The notes below the pieces were generated by a model. That model did no database searches and was not told the DNA's origin. It worked only from the letters and a program-made list of their open reading frames with translations. Made by a program: the position numbers and the translations under genes. This document shows, piece by piece, positions 27,001-38,839 of a stretch of DNA of 64,000 nucleotides. Within the stretch, counting starts at the first letter, position 1; each line of letters opens with the position of its first letter. The DNA lies in the NCBI RefSeq assembly GCF_028858725.1, contig NC_084773.1, positions 20,654,850 through 20,718,849 on the forward strand, given 5' to 3'. The stretch is from Colius striatus. Lineage: Eukaryota; Chordata; Aves; Coliiformes; Coliidae.

Positions 27001-30000
27001 TTTGTATGTCTCTTAGTGGCAGATTCTCAGCAGGTGCCAGCTGTCACAATTCACTTGATCTGAATGAAGGTAAGACTATTTGGATCACCTAGGATCCATT
27101 TCTCACTGGTTTTATTGTGGCAAATCACAATCACTTAAACTGGCCCCACAAACATTTTTCATTTCTGAAGAGTCTGAGTGCTTGCTACAAAAATGAGAAG
27201 CACATGTATCTTGTGAAATATGGCTCTTTTCACCCTTGTACACAAAATATATATAGACATGGGAAACACACCAAACCTAGTACAACAGCCTGACTGCAAG
27301 GGGACAGGTTCTACCATTTCCCCTGAGCTCAAACTGTGACCACAGGAATAAGAGCAAACAGCATCACTTGTCTCTTCTGACAATTTAGCTAGAACACATT
27401 AGGCATCTAGAGATTCAATTTACAGCTTTTAAGTCCAAAAAGTGACATTGGTCGTAAATTTGGGCCTCCTAAAAACCAGAGCCCATTAAATTTTAGCAGC
27501 TACTCCCATAGGAAAAGCTGCATTTCCCAGAACACAGACTTCCTTCACAAAGAAATACCAAGTGCAGAATATCCCTTGGCACTGAGTGCCCTGAAGAACA
27601 GCTCTGCAAGGCCAGGAACATTTAAGTGCAGTAAATATGAAGCAATGTGCAAGTGAGCAGAGACCTGTAAGATCTGGCCACGCTCCACTCCTGGGCTGTT
27701 TTCCATGGTGAGAGATCTCTGCAGCCTGGGCACCCCACAGTCCAGTGAGCAGCAAGGGAGCTGAGGGAAGGAGTCAGGAACTGCAAGTCAGCCTGACCTG
27801 CCAGTGCACCAGGGATCAACTACATCAGGAAATGCATAGTAGTTGAGTTTAATTTGTGACCAATGGCTGAAGATATTAGAACCAAACCAATCTGAAACTG
27901 CTGGGTTTCGCCATGTATGATGTTAGAAGTGCAACAGCAAGTCCTCACTGCAGCCCCTGTAAGCAAGCAAGGGTTTATTTCCCCGCTTTGTTATCTCTTT
28001 CTAGCTCATGAGTTGATTTGTCCTCTGTGTTTATGTTGTCAATAGCACCGTGTGCTAAGTGGGATACAAAAAATGATTTAGAATTCAATTACATTTCCAA
28101 AGCCACAAGGCAAGCACAATGGGAACTGGGCACATGAGGAGAGGAAGGGAAATGTTCTCACAGTATAAAGTTTGAAGCTCTTTTCCAGTTCTTCCTTTAA
28201 CAAAGGAAAGAAGAAATGTGAATCTTGAAGTACTTAGTCAAATTCCTTTAGTACAGTGCACATCCTCCTCAGGTGACTGCAGTTAAAATTCAGGTCACTA
28301 GGAGCAAGCTCAAGCACAGGCTTGTGTGTTTGTTTATATCCTGGAGTCACTTTGAAAACATCTCCTCAAAACACGCCAGGCCTGACAAACCAGCAGCTCT
28401 GTTCAAACCCCAAAACGACAAAGCACTGTGAGAACAAAACTGGAGGGCAGCTGTCTCTAATCAGTACTACTGCTTCTCCAGTTGGAAAACTTGTGATGCA
28501 CTTAGCAAAAGAAAGACAGCAGTCAGATTCCAGTCTCTGTTATAGTTGGTAATCCAGCATAACCCAACAGAAACCAGTACAGCTCTTCTGCATTCCTACC
28601 AGCATGAAATAACTCCACCAAGAGAGGGAAGAAATCTGGAGGGGAGGAACATTTCACACACACAGCACAAAGGACTGCTTGACTAATTATTTTCAGTGAT
28701 GAAAGAAAAGGTGTTTCAACCACAACAGAAACCAGCCTAAATTACAATAAGATTATGGAACAGAAGGGAACACAAAGTTTTGAAATGACACAGTGAAGGT
28801 AGAATACAAGAGCAAAGTCGGATGAAAGGCCGAGTGGAGAAATACACTTTATGGGGAAAAAAGATCCTGCTTTTGTCACTTTCTCTAAAAATCTTGTCAG
28901 AGTCTTTTCACTGAAGGAAAGCATCTATGTCAGAGAAAGAGAGGAACAGAGAGCAGCAGATCTGAGTCAGGGGAACAAAAACAGATCAGTGCAGTAGAAA
29001 CAAGTCAGCAGCCAGTCCTGAAACAGTCTGGCACACAACAAAACCTACCAGTAATTACCAGCTTCTGAGCAGGCTTCGGTGAAAGACAGTGCAAGAGCTG
29101 CAGATGAGATGAACAGATGGAAAGACAAAGCCAATCAGGAATCAAAATACATGGTTCCAGCAAGGAGAATCTCTGCCAGTGTACACTTTGCAGTCTTTAT
29201 TTCCATAACTAGGTCAAGTGATTTTTCTACCCCTTTACTGCCTTCTGCAGTAAAAGGTTCTGAAGTGGGAAGGATGGATCCCTAAGAACCCCTAAAAACA
29301 TTCTGAGCATGTAGGGAAAATAAAGATATGGATGAATACACTCATGTTGGAAGCCCTGTAAACAAGGAAGTGCAGCAAGATACAAAGTTAATTCCAGCCA
29401 CACAAACAAATCCGTTTGTGGCATAAAATTCAACCAAGGTACAGAGAAGTGTGCTCCATGAGAATATATGGAAGGGGATAAAATACAAAGTGCTTTTCAG
29501 AATGACCACAGAGGTGGGGAGTGAGAGTGTGGAATAAATTTATAGACAATGCTGACAGATGGCAAAAAGCCTTGGTAATTGCATTCAGCTTCCTTATCAA
29601 TAGGAATTACTTTTTCCCTCTGTTCTTTAAAGTTTCTCAGAACTCTATCAAGCAGATTTGTGATGTTAATAATAATACACTTTATTCATTAGCATTCCAT
29701 GACCACAGGCTTGGGAGCATATCAGCTCAAAATAGGAGCAAACCATTGGCTTGTTCAGGTAGCTGTACAAAATCTAGTCAACTGCTAAATAACCCAAAAC
29801 ATTTCAACTCACACTGTACAGGCGTTATCAACAAAAGGCTTTCTCTCTCTACCCTGCACCCTTACATCATTTAAAGGCTGCAGTACTGGCATATGTGTGG
29901 ATAATCCTGATCAGGGGTGACTCTGAATGCTAAGCAATGGTTTATTTTGACTGAGAGGGAACACAGATCAGCCATTGTACACAAGTTCCTATGTGATAAC

Positions 30001-33000
30001 GCTCAGCAGCCTCAGCATGCTTTTTGGCACAAGACATTGTCCATCACTTCTAAGAAGCAACAATTTACTCAATATTTGATCTTAAAACTCCTGACCAGCA
30101 CAAAAACTAGAAAGATGTCTAATGCTGAAGATTATGTCTCCTCTGCAAAAGCAGGCCTAATCAAAGCCTGCTGATGCCAATGAAAGGACCCTGGGGGCAG
30201 TGGGATCATGGCAGCAGCAGGCTGGATGGCTCTGCTTTACCTGTGGCAGTTTGACTGGAAGATGGGATGGGCTCAGAAGAGCCAAGGCCCATGTTGCATC
30301 CTGCCTAGCAAGCTTTGACGAGTCCTTTGTCCTCTGGGCCTCATCTGTTCTTTACTTGCTTTTTTTGTAAAGTTCTCCAGGACCTCCTGATGTGGTTAAA
30401 AAAAAAGGCACAGCACATTGAAGCTCCACTGGCCTCTGCCACAGATCAAGGTCCAGTCCTCTCTGCACTGAGTTTAGCTTCCCACTTTTATATCTCGTTG
30501 TCAAAGAACCAACTGCTGGTCTCCCTGCCAGCCATCTGCAATATATCTGAACTGAGACACATAACCACTGAGTTCATGACTGTGATCATGGCTTTGTTAC
30601 AGCAACACCACTGCCAGCACCATGAAGGACAGCTGAGTTCAGTTTATTTTTCAAACGGTTATACATTTTGTTCACTCATTATAAAGGTTATTTCCTCATT
30701 TTCTTCATTTTCAAGAAGCTAGTTGTTTCTGTCCACAGGAAGCAATGGTGTTCAGAAGTGTCCATCTCAAACAGTTCCCTTCCTGCTGCCCTGCAAAATA
30801 CAATCTTAACAGTGGCTTGAAATGCTTTAGTTAAAAAGAAACTCACCAGACAGGGTCTCTCTCCAAGTTCAGAATGAATGAAACCAACCTGACATCTCAC
30901 CACAGGCACCAGAATGTTTTGTTACAGCCTCAGGTTCATTATCACCAATCCTAGAAGTTGGAAAAGAGTCACTGCATTACAAAATACAGGCACAAGGGGG
31001 TCAGGTGAAAACCAGCTTCTCACTCAAAGTGAGCGAGTGAGAGGGGTGAGGAGCTACTTTTTTTTAAATTCCAAGTGAAAAGTGTGTTGCACCAAGACTG
31101 TCAGTGGCACACACCAGCTACATCAGCTGTACACAAGCTGGAAATGATGCCAGCCTAAGAGTTGCCTTTGGATTTCTCTTGGAGAGAGACTGAAAAGCCA
31201 AGGCTCAGAAATCCACTCTGCACACTGGATGGAAGTGTAACTTTCCAGAGATGAAGAGCACGCTGCAAAGCAGGCAATCGTTTTCACTTCTGCTTATTTT
31301 CTCAGCCCATAGCAGGGAAGAGGTAAGCTGTCTGCCCTAGGAGAGGCCACCAAAGACCTGTATTGTCACAGCGACTAGAGTTTGCTGTCTCAGGCAGTAC
31401 TTTAAGCAGCATTGCACTGCCATCTCCTGGCGGATGTTGAGATAACAGTTTAATGTCTTTACAAAGTACAGGAATAAATTGACAGTAAAAAACCATATTA
31501 GAATATACAGAGACAAGTTTCTCTTACTAGCCAAATAAAAGCAGACTGGAACTCTAGGTGAGAGTCTAGTCTACACCCAGTGTAACATTAAGTACAAATC
31601 TTGACTGTCAGGGAAACACACTCAGCAAAGACAAAGCCAGGAGTACAACCTAATGCTGCCTACATATACTGGGAATGCAGAGGCAGGAGAAAGCAGTTAT
31701 TAACAGTTGCTGATGTACAACGTTTACACTTGCTGTAATATGAGGTCTAAGAGATCACCAAAATGTTGCAAGTAAAAGCTCCAGAAAACATCATCAGGGT
31801 TTAAATTTTGACAGCTACCACTTAAAGAAACAATTCAGTACCAAGCATGAGGACACACCACCAGCCACTGTCACAAACACTGTCCACACTAATATCCACA
31901 TGTTCCTAACTCTGGTTTTCACATTGATGGAGGCTAGTCTGGTACTCAGGATGGCCCACTCTCTGCTGCAGATCCTTTCCTCCTCTCTACATTCTCCAGC
32001 CCCTGGAACATCAGGTATGCTGGTATACACAAAACAAGGATTGAAATGCAAGTCTCCCTCAACACCAGCGTTTTAATAAGAGGGAGATTGTGCACACACA
32101 GCCACTCGCTTAAGTTAGGAAGAAGAGCAACATCTGTCCCAGTTTTGCAGAAAAAGTGCTCCTTCCCAAAGACAGGGACATCCCTGGAGAAGGGGAACGT
32201 TCTGGGTTTCTAAACCAGAACCACGGTGGGTTTCTAAATACCTTCGTCATGCCTTGGGAAAAGAGGTTCTTTATGTATCTCAGTGCAATAAAATCTAGTC
32301 TAAGAGCAAGGCCCTAAACAGTGTGAGAATTTAGTCATACTGAACTTCAGTGGCACTTATGGGCTCTTGGAAGTGCTGCACATGATGTCTATAACTACGT
32401 GCAGGTCACCAAGATGCACAATGCAGACCTGTAACCATTTAGTTATTCTGCAGTACTTGACAACAGAGAATCTTGATAGTCCTGATGGCACATGCAGAGC
32501 AACAGCCATAAAACAGGCTTCAAGGATTGCTTTCTGGAGAGACAGGGGACAAAGAGTAGTTGAATGCCAACTCTTACAAAGCACCAACCCCTGCACCAGT
32601 ATAATTTACCATTATTCCACTCAAGTGAACAGAAACAATTTGCAGTAGTTCAAAGCCTAGCCCATCAAATGTGTCTATTTGCAACATGTTATAAAAGAAT
32701 GGCAACAGCAGGATCTTTAAACAAGAAAACACGGAATTATTAAGTTGCTGAGATAAACAAGGTCATTACTTACTTGAGATGCAGTTACATGAATTTGACC
32801 TTTCTGTAATAAGTAGTAATTTCAGTGAAAACAACCCTTCAGTGCAGAAGGAAAGGGAAAGAAGTCATGTATCCTGCAGTTGCAGCTTATGATGAGACTC
32901 CTTGGCCTAATTTAAAGGTCACCAACAATCCTTTGAAAGCAAGATTGCTTTCTGCTTTTTCCACATTTTATAGAATGTTGTCAGGGCTGACTAGTCCACG

Positions 33001-34572
33001 ACAGTGATATCACACAGCTGCCTGGCCAAGAAAGAACTTCAGCTTTGCCTTCAGCACTTACCACCTTATGAGGCACGCCAAAATGACCAGCAAGAATGTA
33101 AGAATAATCTGTAAAAATGGGGCAAATTAACTAACTTTCTAATCAGTATTACAAAAATTGTATCAGTAATTGCACTCTGGTAAAAAGCCTGCTGTGAAAT
33201 CCTTCATAGAGCCAGAGAACACCCATGAGGAGCTCTTAATCCATCAGATGCTAGAGCTCACAGGCGTGCAAAGAGCTGTTTGTGCTTTTAACCTAACCTG
33301 CACAACTTCTCCAAACATTTATCCCAGTAAAGCTCCCCCAAGGGAGAGATTCAAGCTAGCACTGAAGACAGGTCACAAAAACTCAGTGATCAAACAGCAC
33401 AGCTAAGCTAAAGACTTTCTTGAGACAAGATGGCTGGACACTCTCTCTCTTCATGGAGCTTGACGAACTCATCAGTGGGGAAAGCTCCATCACGCTCCTG
33501 AGACAGCAGCCCCTGGCAGAGAAGAGGCCACTGGCAGTTTGGTGCAAGGGAAGGAAAGGTTCACCATTACCCATGCACTGGTGCACTGGTTCATCCAGCT
33601 GTTCAGCTCCTGAGGTTTACTTCCTTCTTCAAAGGAAAGGCAAAATCAGCTCTGCTGGTTGCTACCCGAAGCAGGTAACCACACAGCTCTTTTCCCCTAC
33701 TTGACTGTTGCATTATGTGTAACCCTTTATACAGTTACCCATTTCAGGAAGGACTGTTAAGGAGAAAGCAGCATTACAGATGTAGCCACCACCAGCAAGA
33801 TGATATATAGACAGATTCTTCATATCTTTAAAGTCCTCTACAGTAAATGGTTTTTCACTTGCTCTGGTGGAGCTCAGTTCCAACTCCTCCTTTTTAATCC
33901 CCTTTTTCTGCTGTAGAACCAGCAGGCATCATTCAGGAGTTTCATTCCACAGTGTACATTCATGGCTGCAGCTCTGAAGAACTTGAGAGAAGCCACAAGG
34001 GCTTCTGAGGAGTATCCAAGGTATGAACAGAGATGCCATTTGCAGAATGGTCCCCTGGGGCTGCAGAGGTTGTGGCTCCTGCTACCTGGAGTTTGCACAC
34101 ACGGTGCTGTCACTTGTGAAGCCCACATGTGCTGGAGGGTACAGAACTAGATCATTTCTCAGGGCTCTCAGTCACTGGGATTGCACTTGTCATTGAAGCA
34201 TTCAGAAAGACTGAGAGGTGCTTGAAAATGTTTATTTCGTAAGACAACAGAAACAGTGTTGCAGGGAGCATGATGATAAAAACTGAGAGGTTACACCAAA
34301 GGTAATGCTTTGAAAGGTAATGAAATGTTAAGCAACTGGAATGCTATGCAAACCTGCTTTTTTAAGGAAGGAATTAGTTCTCTTTTTTACTTCCTAAACT
34401 TTCCTTGAGAAGGAACATTTAGAAAGTCTTAAGCGTTAAGTCTTTGAGATAAATTGTATTTAAAGGTTACAGTGCAAAACTAGATGTCTTCGTTGGATGT
34501 AGATGGTTTATTAATTGCCCCAGATATGCACATACTCATAAAGTTGTTCGTATAATTTGACAAGGGGAACTG
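12090..34572. other. intergenic desert, no gene seen
   Basis: This is 22 kb without a defensible gene. Open frames up to 167 codons occur (for example near 12,593-13,087 on +, 16,617-17,120 on -, and 30,315-30,722 on +), but none shows a known domain, exon-like boundaries or a partner exon. A pyrimidine-biased stretch at about 22,140-22,450 carries several overlapping + frames and looks compositional. An A run lies near 23,660-23,671. I saw no LINE, LTR or satellite that I could name. The spacing suits the gene-poor interval between SETMAR and LRRN1 in other vertebrates. Confidence 0.5.
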
Positions 34573-34591
34573 ATTCACTGTCACAGTGAAT
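34573..34591. promoter_or_regulatory. perfect 19-bp palindrome
   Basis: The arms attcactgt and acagtgaat are exact reverse complements around a single central C. The half-site resembles, loosely, an inverted T-box-type TCAC/GTGA arrangement, but it does not match a consensus well enough to name a factor. The surrounding 150 bases are AT-rich with few CpGs. Confidence 0.35.
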
Positions 34592-37500
34592 TACTACATT
34601 AAACACATGTAATTCTTTCTTTATCCTGCTCCTCCCCTCTTGACAGCATTCTGTTTGACTGCATGCCACACTGAATTATTACTCTATCATCCATAACAGT
34701 GCTTTATTTAAGTGTTACAGCACATATAGTTAACATTCATCTATATCTTTGTTCTAATTCCACCGTGATGTTTTTCTGTTGTCATACCAACAAGGAAAAA
34801 TTATGGATTTCATTTAAACCAAAGTTATGGAGCAGCAAGATAAGGGACTTTTTTATTCTCTTGCAACACATCTTTCTCAACAACACAAATGTAAAAAAAG
34901 GAGCAAAATACAATCTGTTTGAAAGCATAAATAGTACAGAATCACCAGGTTGAAAACTTTGGAATACATTAAGCAAATATTGCCTAAAAAAACCTCCAAA
35001 TAAATCCATTTATTTATTGTCAAATCATTTAATAAAGGAAAGGCTGCAGACCAAGATGCTGTGTGTGACAAGAAAAGGACTTGCTCCATGATCCATCACT
35101 CCTCACCCGACACTTGCTGAAGATAAAAATGATTACTTCTGTCTCAACCATCTATTTTATTCACAGAGCACTACAGTTTTCCATCAGCCTCAGCTTATTT
35201 AGACAACTTACATTCCAACAATTCTTGGGAGATATTAACCAGCAAGATGAAACCTGATTAACACTGCAGCCTCAGAGTGCACCAAGTTCATTTCACATTC
35301 AGTGCAACAGCCTTTGTGTGCTCATTTTTTACGGCTCGGAAGATGACCCCAGGATTTGCCAAGACAAATATATACATCTATCTTCTGAAGATATATTGTT
35401 ACACAAAAATCTATTTGACTGGAATGTTGTTCTACAGCATTCTTTATTAACAAGAGCAGAATAACCCACTTGGGATAGATTCCCTGCAAAAATGACCACA
35501 ACTTTAGCCCAGTAGACAGACAAGTGGCCCAACTAGCCAGTGGCTCAGCTACTGCTGTCAGGCCAAAACACTTCCTACCTGCAAAGTTTTTAACTGAAAT
35601 ACAACTTGAGAATCATTTCACTGAAGTACATTGCTACAAGTCAGGAAGTAATTTGTGTGACGAGATCTGAATTGTTCCTATTGTTTAGCGATGAGGACAT
35701 GACAAAATGTTGGGTTGTATAACTTTTTTCCTCATATGAAACTCAAGGCTTTATAAGGGCTTGTGTATTGACAAAGTGATTTATGGCTGGCATTACCCAA
35801 TCAATGTTGCAAGAGCAGTGTACAATGACAGATGAAATGCAGAGCCCTGTGACACCCAGCAACAACAGTTCAGCCACTGGTTAACTCATTTCACGTGTTT
35901 CTGCATCAGTTTTCTTATCTGCACGGGAGAGGAAACAAAGTTCATCTATCTCTGCAAAGCACTCAGAGATATTTTGATAAACTATGTTATTCAAACACAG
36001 CATTTTGCAAGGTCAGTCTTCTCTGCACAGCAAAGGCATCCTTAAATAAACCCATCTCTGGATTTACAACTACCAGGCAAAGAGCAGGCAGCTGCCAGCC
36101 AACCCCCCTGCACAACACCACAGCACACCCGCTGCCCAGAGTGCAGTCCCTCAGCACCTCCAGTTATCAGCCTGTGAAGTACTTCAATGTGCTTTACAAG
36201 CTATAAAGCATAAACAAACTCAGACATCAATGGACAAAACCTAGTTTCCTAGCTAAGCAACTAGGAGAAAGTGTTAATATATTTATTACGTTTTTAAAAA
36301 GCAACAGCAATGCAGTGCAAGGAAGGGAATCTACATGTGGTCAGTCAGATGCTTATGAATAACACTGAAGCAGCACATCTCAAAATAACTGCAGGCTGGT
36401 CTGAGAATGGTTCAAAAGCAGGAAACAGAAAAATATCTGTGTTTTGACTCTCCATCTTCCAATGGCAGGCTACTGTGCAGAGGAGAAGGGGGCAGGCAGA
36501 GGAGCTGCATCCATCACCTGTATGTGTAGACATCTCATACTGACAGAAAACCCACAGAAATCTCGCATCTGAGCTTTCCACAATCCTCTGAGCAGTTAAG
36601 AACAGGCTTTGGTATGCAACATCAGCTTGCTCATGTCTACATATGCTGCCTAGATACACTGCAGAACATTTCTATTGTACTGTTTTACTACTAAATCCCC
36701 ATAAACTGCAAGTGTCATAATAAACCAAAGGACCTTTTTGCACTACAAAAGCTTTTTGCAGTTTGTTTGTAATGAGTCTTCCAAACAAACACACACGAGC
36801 AAAACACTAACAGGATGTGTCAGTTTTATCTTATTCCTGTAGCCAAGACAAAACAAGGGGAAAAAACCCACCACTGTAGTGTCTAGACAGTAGTCTTTGA
36901 ACTTGACTGGCCTTAGAACATTGTCACTCTACTCCACTTAATGGGATATTGATTTTTTATACTTCACTCTCTGCAAATCAATATTCTAATAGATGCACAA
37001 TAGACTGAAGGATGGAGCAGAAGGATGGAGCATGCATGCCCACTAACTTGATGGAGATGATTATCCAGAAATGAAGGTCAAATCAAAGGAAAATTTAAAC
37101 CTGACAGGAAAAGAGCAACACAAAGGGAAGAGTCTGTGGGCAAGAGAAGGGGGAAAAAAGCAATTAAAATATCTAAGATTAACTAGAGAATGGAGAAGAC
37201 AGAACCTAGAGAGCATGGATAAGGCAGATCACAAACTCTCAACTGGGGACTGAGGTCTCTGTGGACTGGCTGAAGTCAATGCCACAATTTAATAAGCACG
37301 TCAGGTCTCCTGCAGGAAACACCTCCTGTGTATCAGAGATGTACTTCCTTCCAAAGTGAAAACCGAAGTTTACGTATCTAAGGACTACCGGAATAACCTG
37401 TTCAGAACAAAGTCTGACATAAAACACGTGCAATGTAAAATAAAAGGCTTAAAAGGAATATCTTACTCTTGCAGAGATCAGTTCTGCAGAACGCTAGGAA

Positions 37501-38394
37501 GCAGAAGGGAGATTTCACACAGCTTTAATAGCTAAAGGTCTTCTTCCCAACACATCTTCCTCAGATCCTCTTCAGAGGCAGGAGGATGGGGACACAGCCC
37601 GTGACAACTCTCACCATTTCCTGGATGCTGAAGAAAGAGGCATCAGGAAAGTCAAATTGGTAGCTAATGCAGGAAAAGACAAAAACAGTGTCTTCTTGTA
37701 GGGGCACTGAGCATGCTCCAGGGATTTCTGTTTCCCAAGTCTGAGAAATTCATTTCTGGATGTGATAATTGCTTTCAAACGGAAAACACTTGGTTCACGC
37801 AAAAGGAACAAGGTGAAAAGATGGCAAGAGCTTCATCAGCCTTAGGGCCCAAAACAACTGTCCCAAGTGGCATATACAAAAGCTCTCAGGACTACCAGCA
37901 TCCAAAGAACACAAGTCTGACTCCTTTCTCCTAGGCATGGCTCAGTTTGTTCTTCACAAAGACAAGGCAAGACCCTTCATGACTGTTCCACTCATTACTG
38001 TGTTTCACAGTAGCAATTTTCTCATGACTGCTTTAGAAGGGCATCATACATAAATGTGGCAAGGTCTCCCGGGTCAAGACAGAGCTGGAAAACTTATTTG
38101 ACTACATTTTTTCTTGATAATGTGTCCAAGGAGAACGTGGGGCTTTCCCCTGCACTGCTGTAGGTACAAAACCTCCTGTGTGCAGAGGGAAGATGTGGCT
38201 GCAGCTTCCAGGGCCCACACGCAGCTGAGAGAATTCCTCGGTGGTGTAAGGTTTAACAGGACTTTCCCCTCACATTACAAAACACAGCAACTTGAAACCA
38301 CGAAAGTGTAATTAGTGTGGAACCAGTGTGGAAGGATTTAGAGTCGCATGAAAAACGTAAGTCTGTAGTTCGAAATTCCCCTGTAAAATGACTG
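34592..38394. other. intergenic, upstream of SETMAR
   Basis: Noncoding sequence leading into the CpG island. No exon, RNA gene or nameable repeat is seen. A gene divergent from SETMAR on the - strand was looked for and not found. Confidence 0.55.
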
Positions 38395-38654
38395 GGGTTC
38401 GAGCGCTGTCACACCCACGCCACGCAGAGCCACGCCCGCTTCTACACGGGCCGCCTCATCGCAACAAGTGCCGTTCGCTGGCGGCCACACGGCGTTGCTC
38501 CAGCCCTTGCTAAGGGCAGCCTCGAGCCCCCCGCGCCCGCGGCCCCTCCGCAGCGGCGGCGCTGAGGGGAGCGGCACCGGAAAATGGCGGCCGCACGCGC
38601 CGGACGCCCGAGCGCGAGCCCCCGCGCCCGCACGGCCGCTCCACAGCGACCACT

Positions 38655-38754
38655 GCGCCTGCGCGCCCGCACGCGCCGCACACCCACCCTCCCGCCCAAT
38701 CAAAGCGAGGCTTCGGCGCGACTAACCAATCCCCGCAGGGCCAGGGGGCGGGGC
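38655..38754 (+). promoter_or_regulatory. SETMAR core promoter: NRF1-like, dual CCAAT, GC box
   Basis: Several sites line up just upstream of the start codon. A near-palindromic GCGCCTGCGC (38,655-38,664) differs by one base from the NRF1 consensus. Two CCAAT boxes in the same orientation begin at 38,696 and 38,726, exactly 30 bases apart, as often seen for NF-Y. A GGGGCGGGGC Sp/KLF box lies at 38,745-38,754. No TATA box is visible. The start site itself cannot be fixed from sequence, but should lie at or near the GC box if the short 5' UTR implied by this spacing is right. Confidence 0.6.
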
Positions 38755-38761
38755 CGGCGCC

Positions 38762-38839
38762 ATGGCGGACCTGAGCGGCGGCTCGGAGCCGCTGCCCGTG
38801 GCTCTGCGGCAGCCCGGAGAGGCCCCGCCGGCCTTCCAG
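38762..38839 (+). CDS. SETMAR: SETMAR coding exon 1
   Basis: Twenty-six codons, beginning MADLSGG and ending PPAFQ, followed by donor CAG|gtaaag in phase 0. The exon ends at the same place as human SETMAR exon 1, which also ends ...PFQ before a Tyr-x-Pro-Asp start of exon 2. The segment is proline- and glycine-rich and probably disordered. The start codon sits in a YY1-like ATGGCGG context. Confidence 0.93.

Noticed and set aside
1-38394. LRRN1, the expected next gene on this side
   Set aside because: LRRN1 would appear as a long leucine-rich-repeat ORF of roughly 700 residues; nothing like it is present.
38380-38410. tRNA B-box-like string 'ggttcgagcg'
   Set aside because: It lacks the final conserved base of the box, and no A box or cloverleaf can be formed around it.
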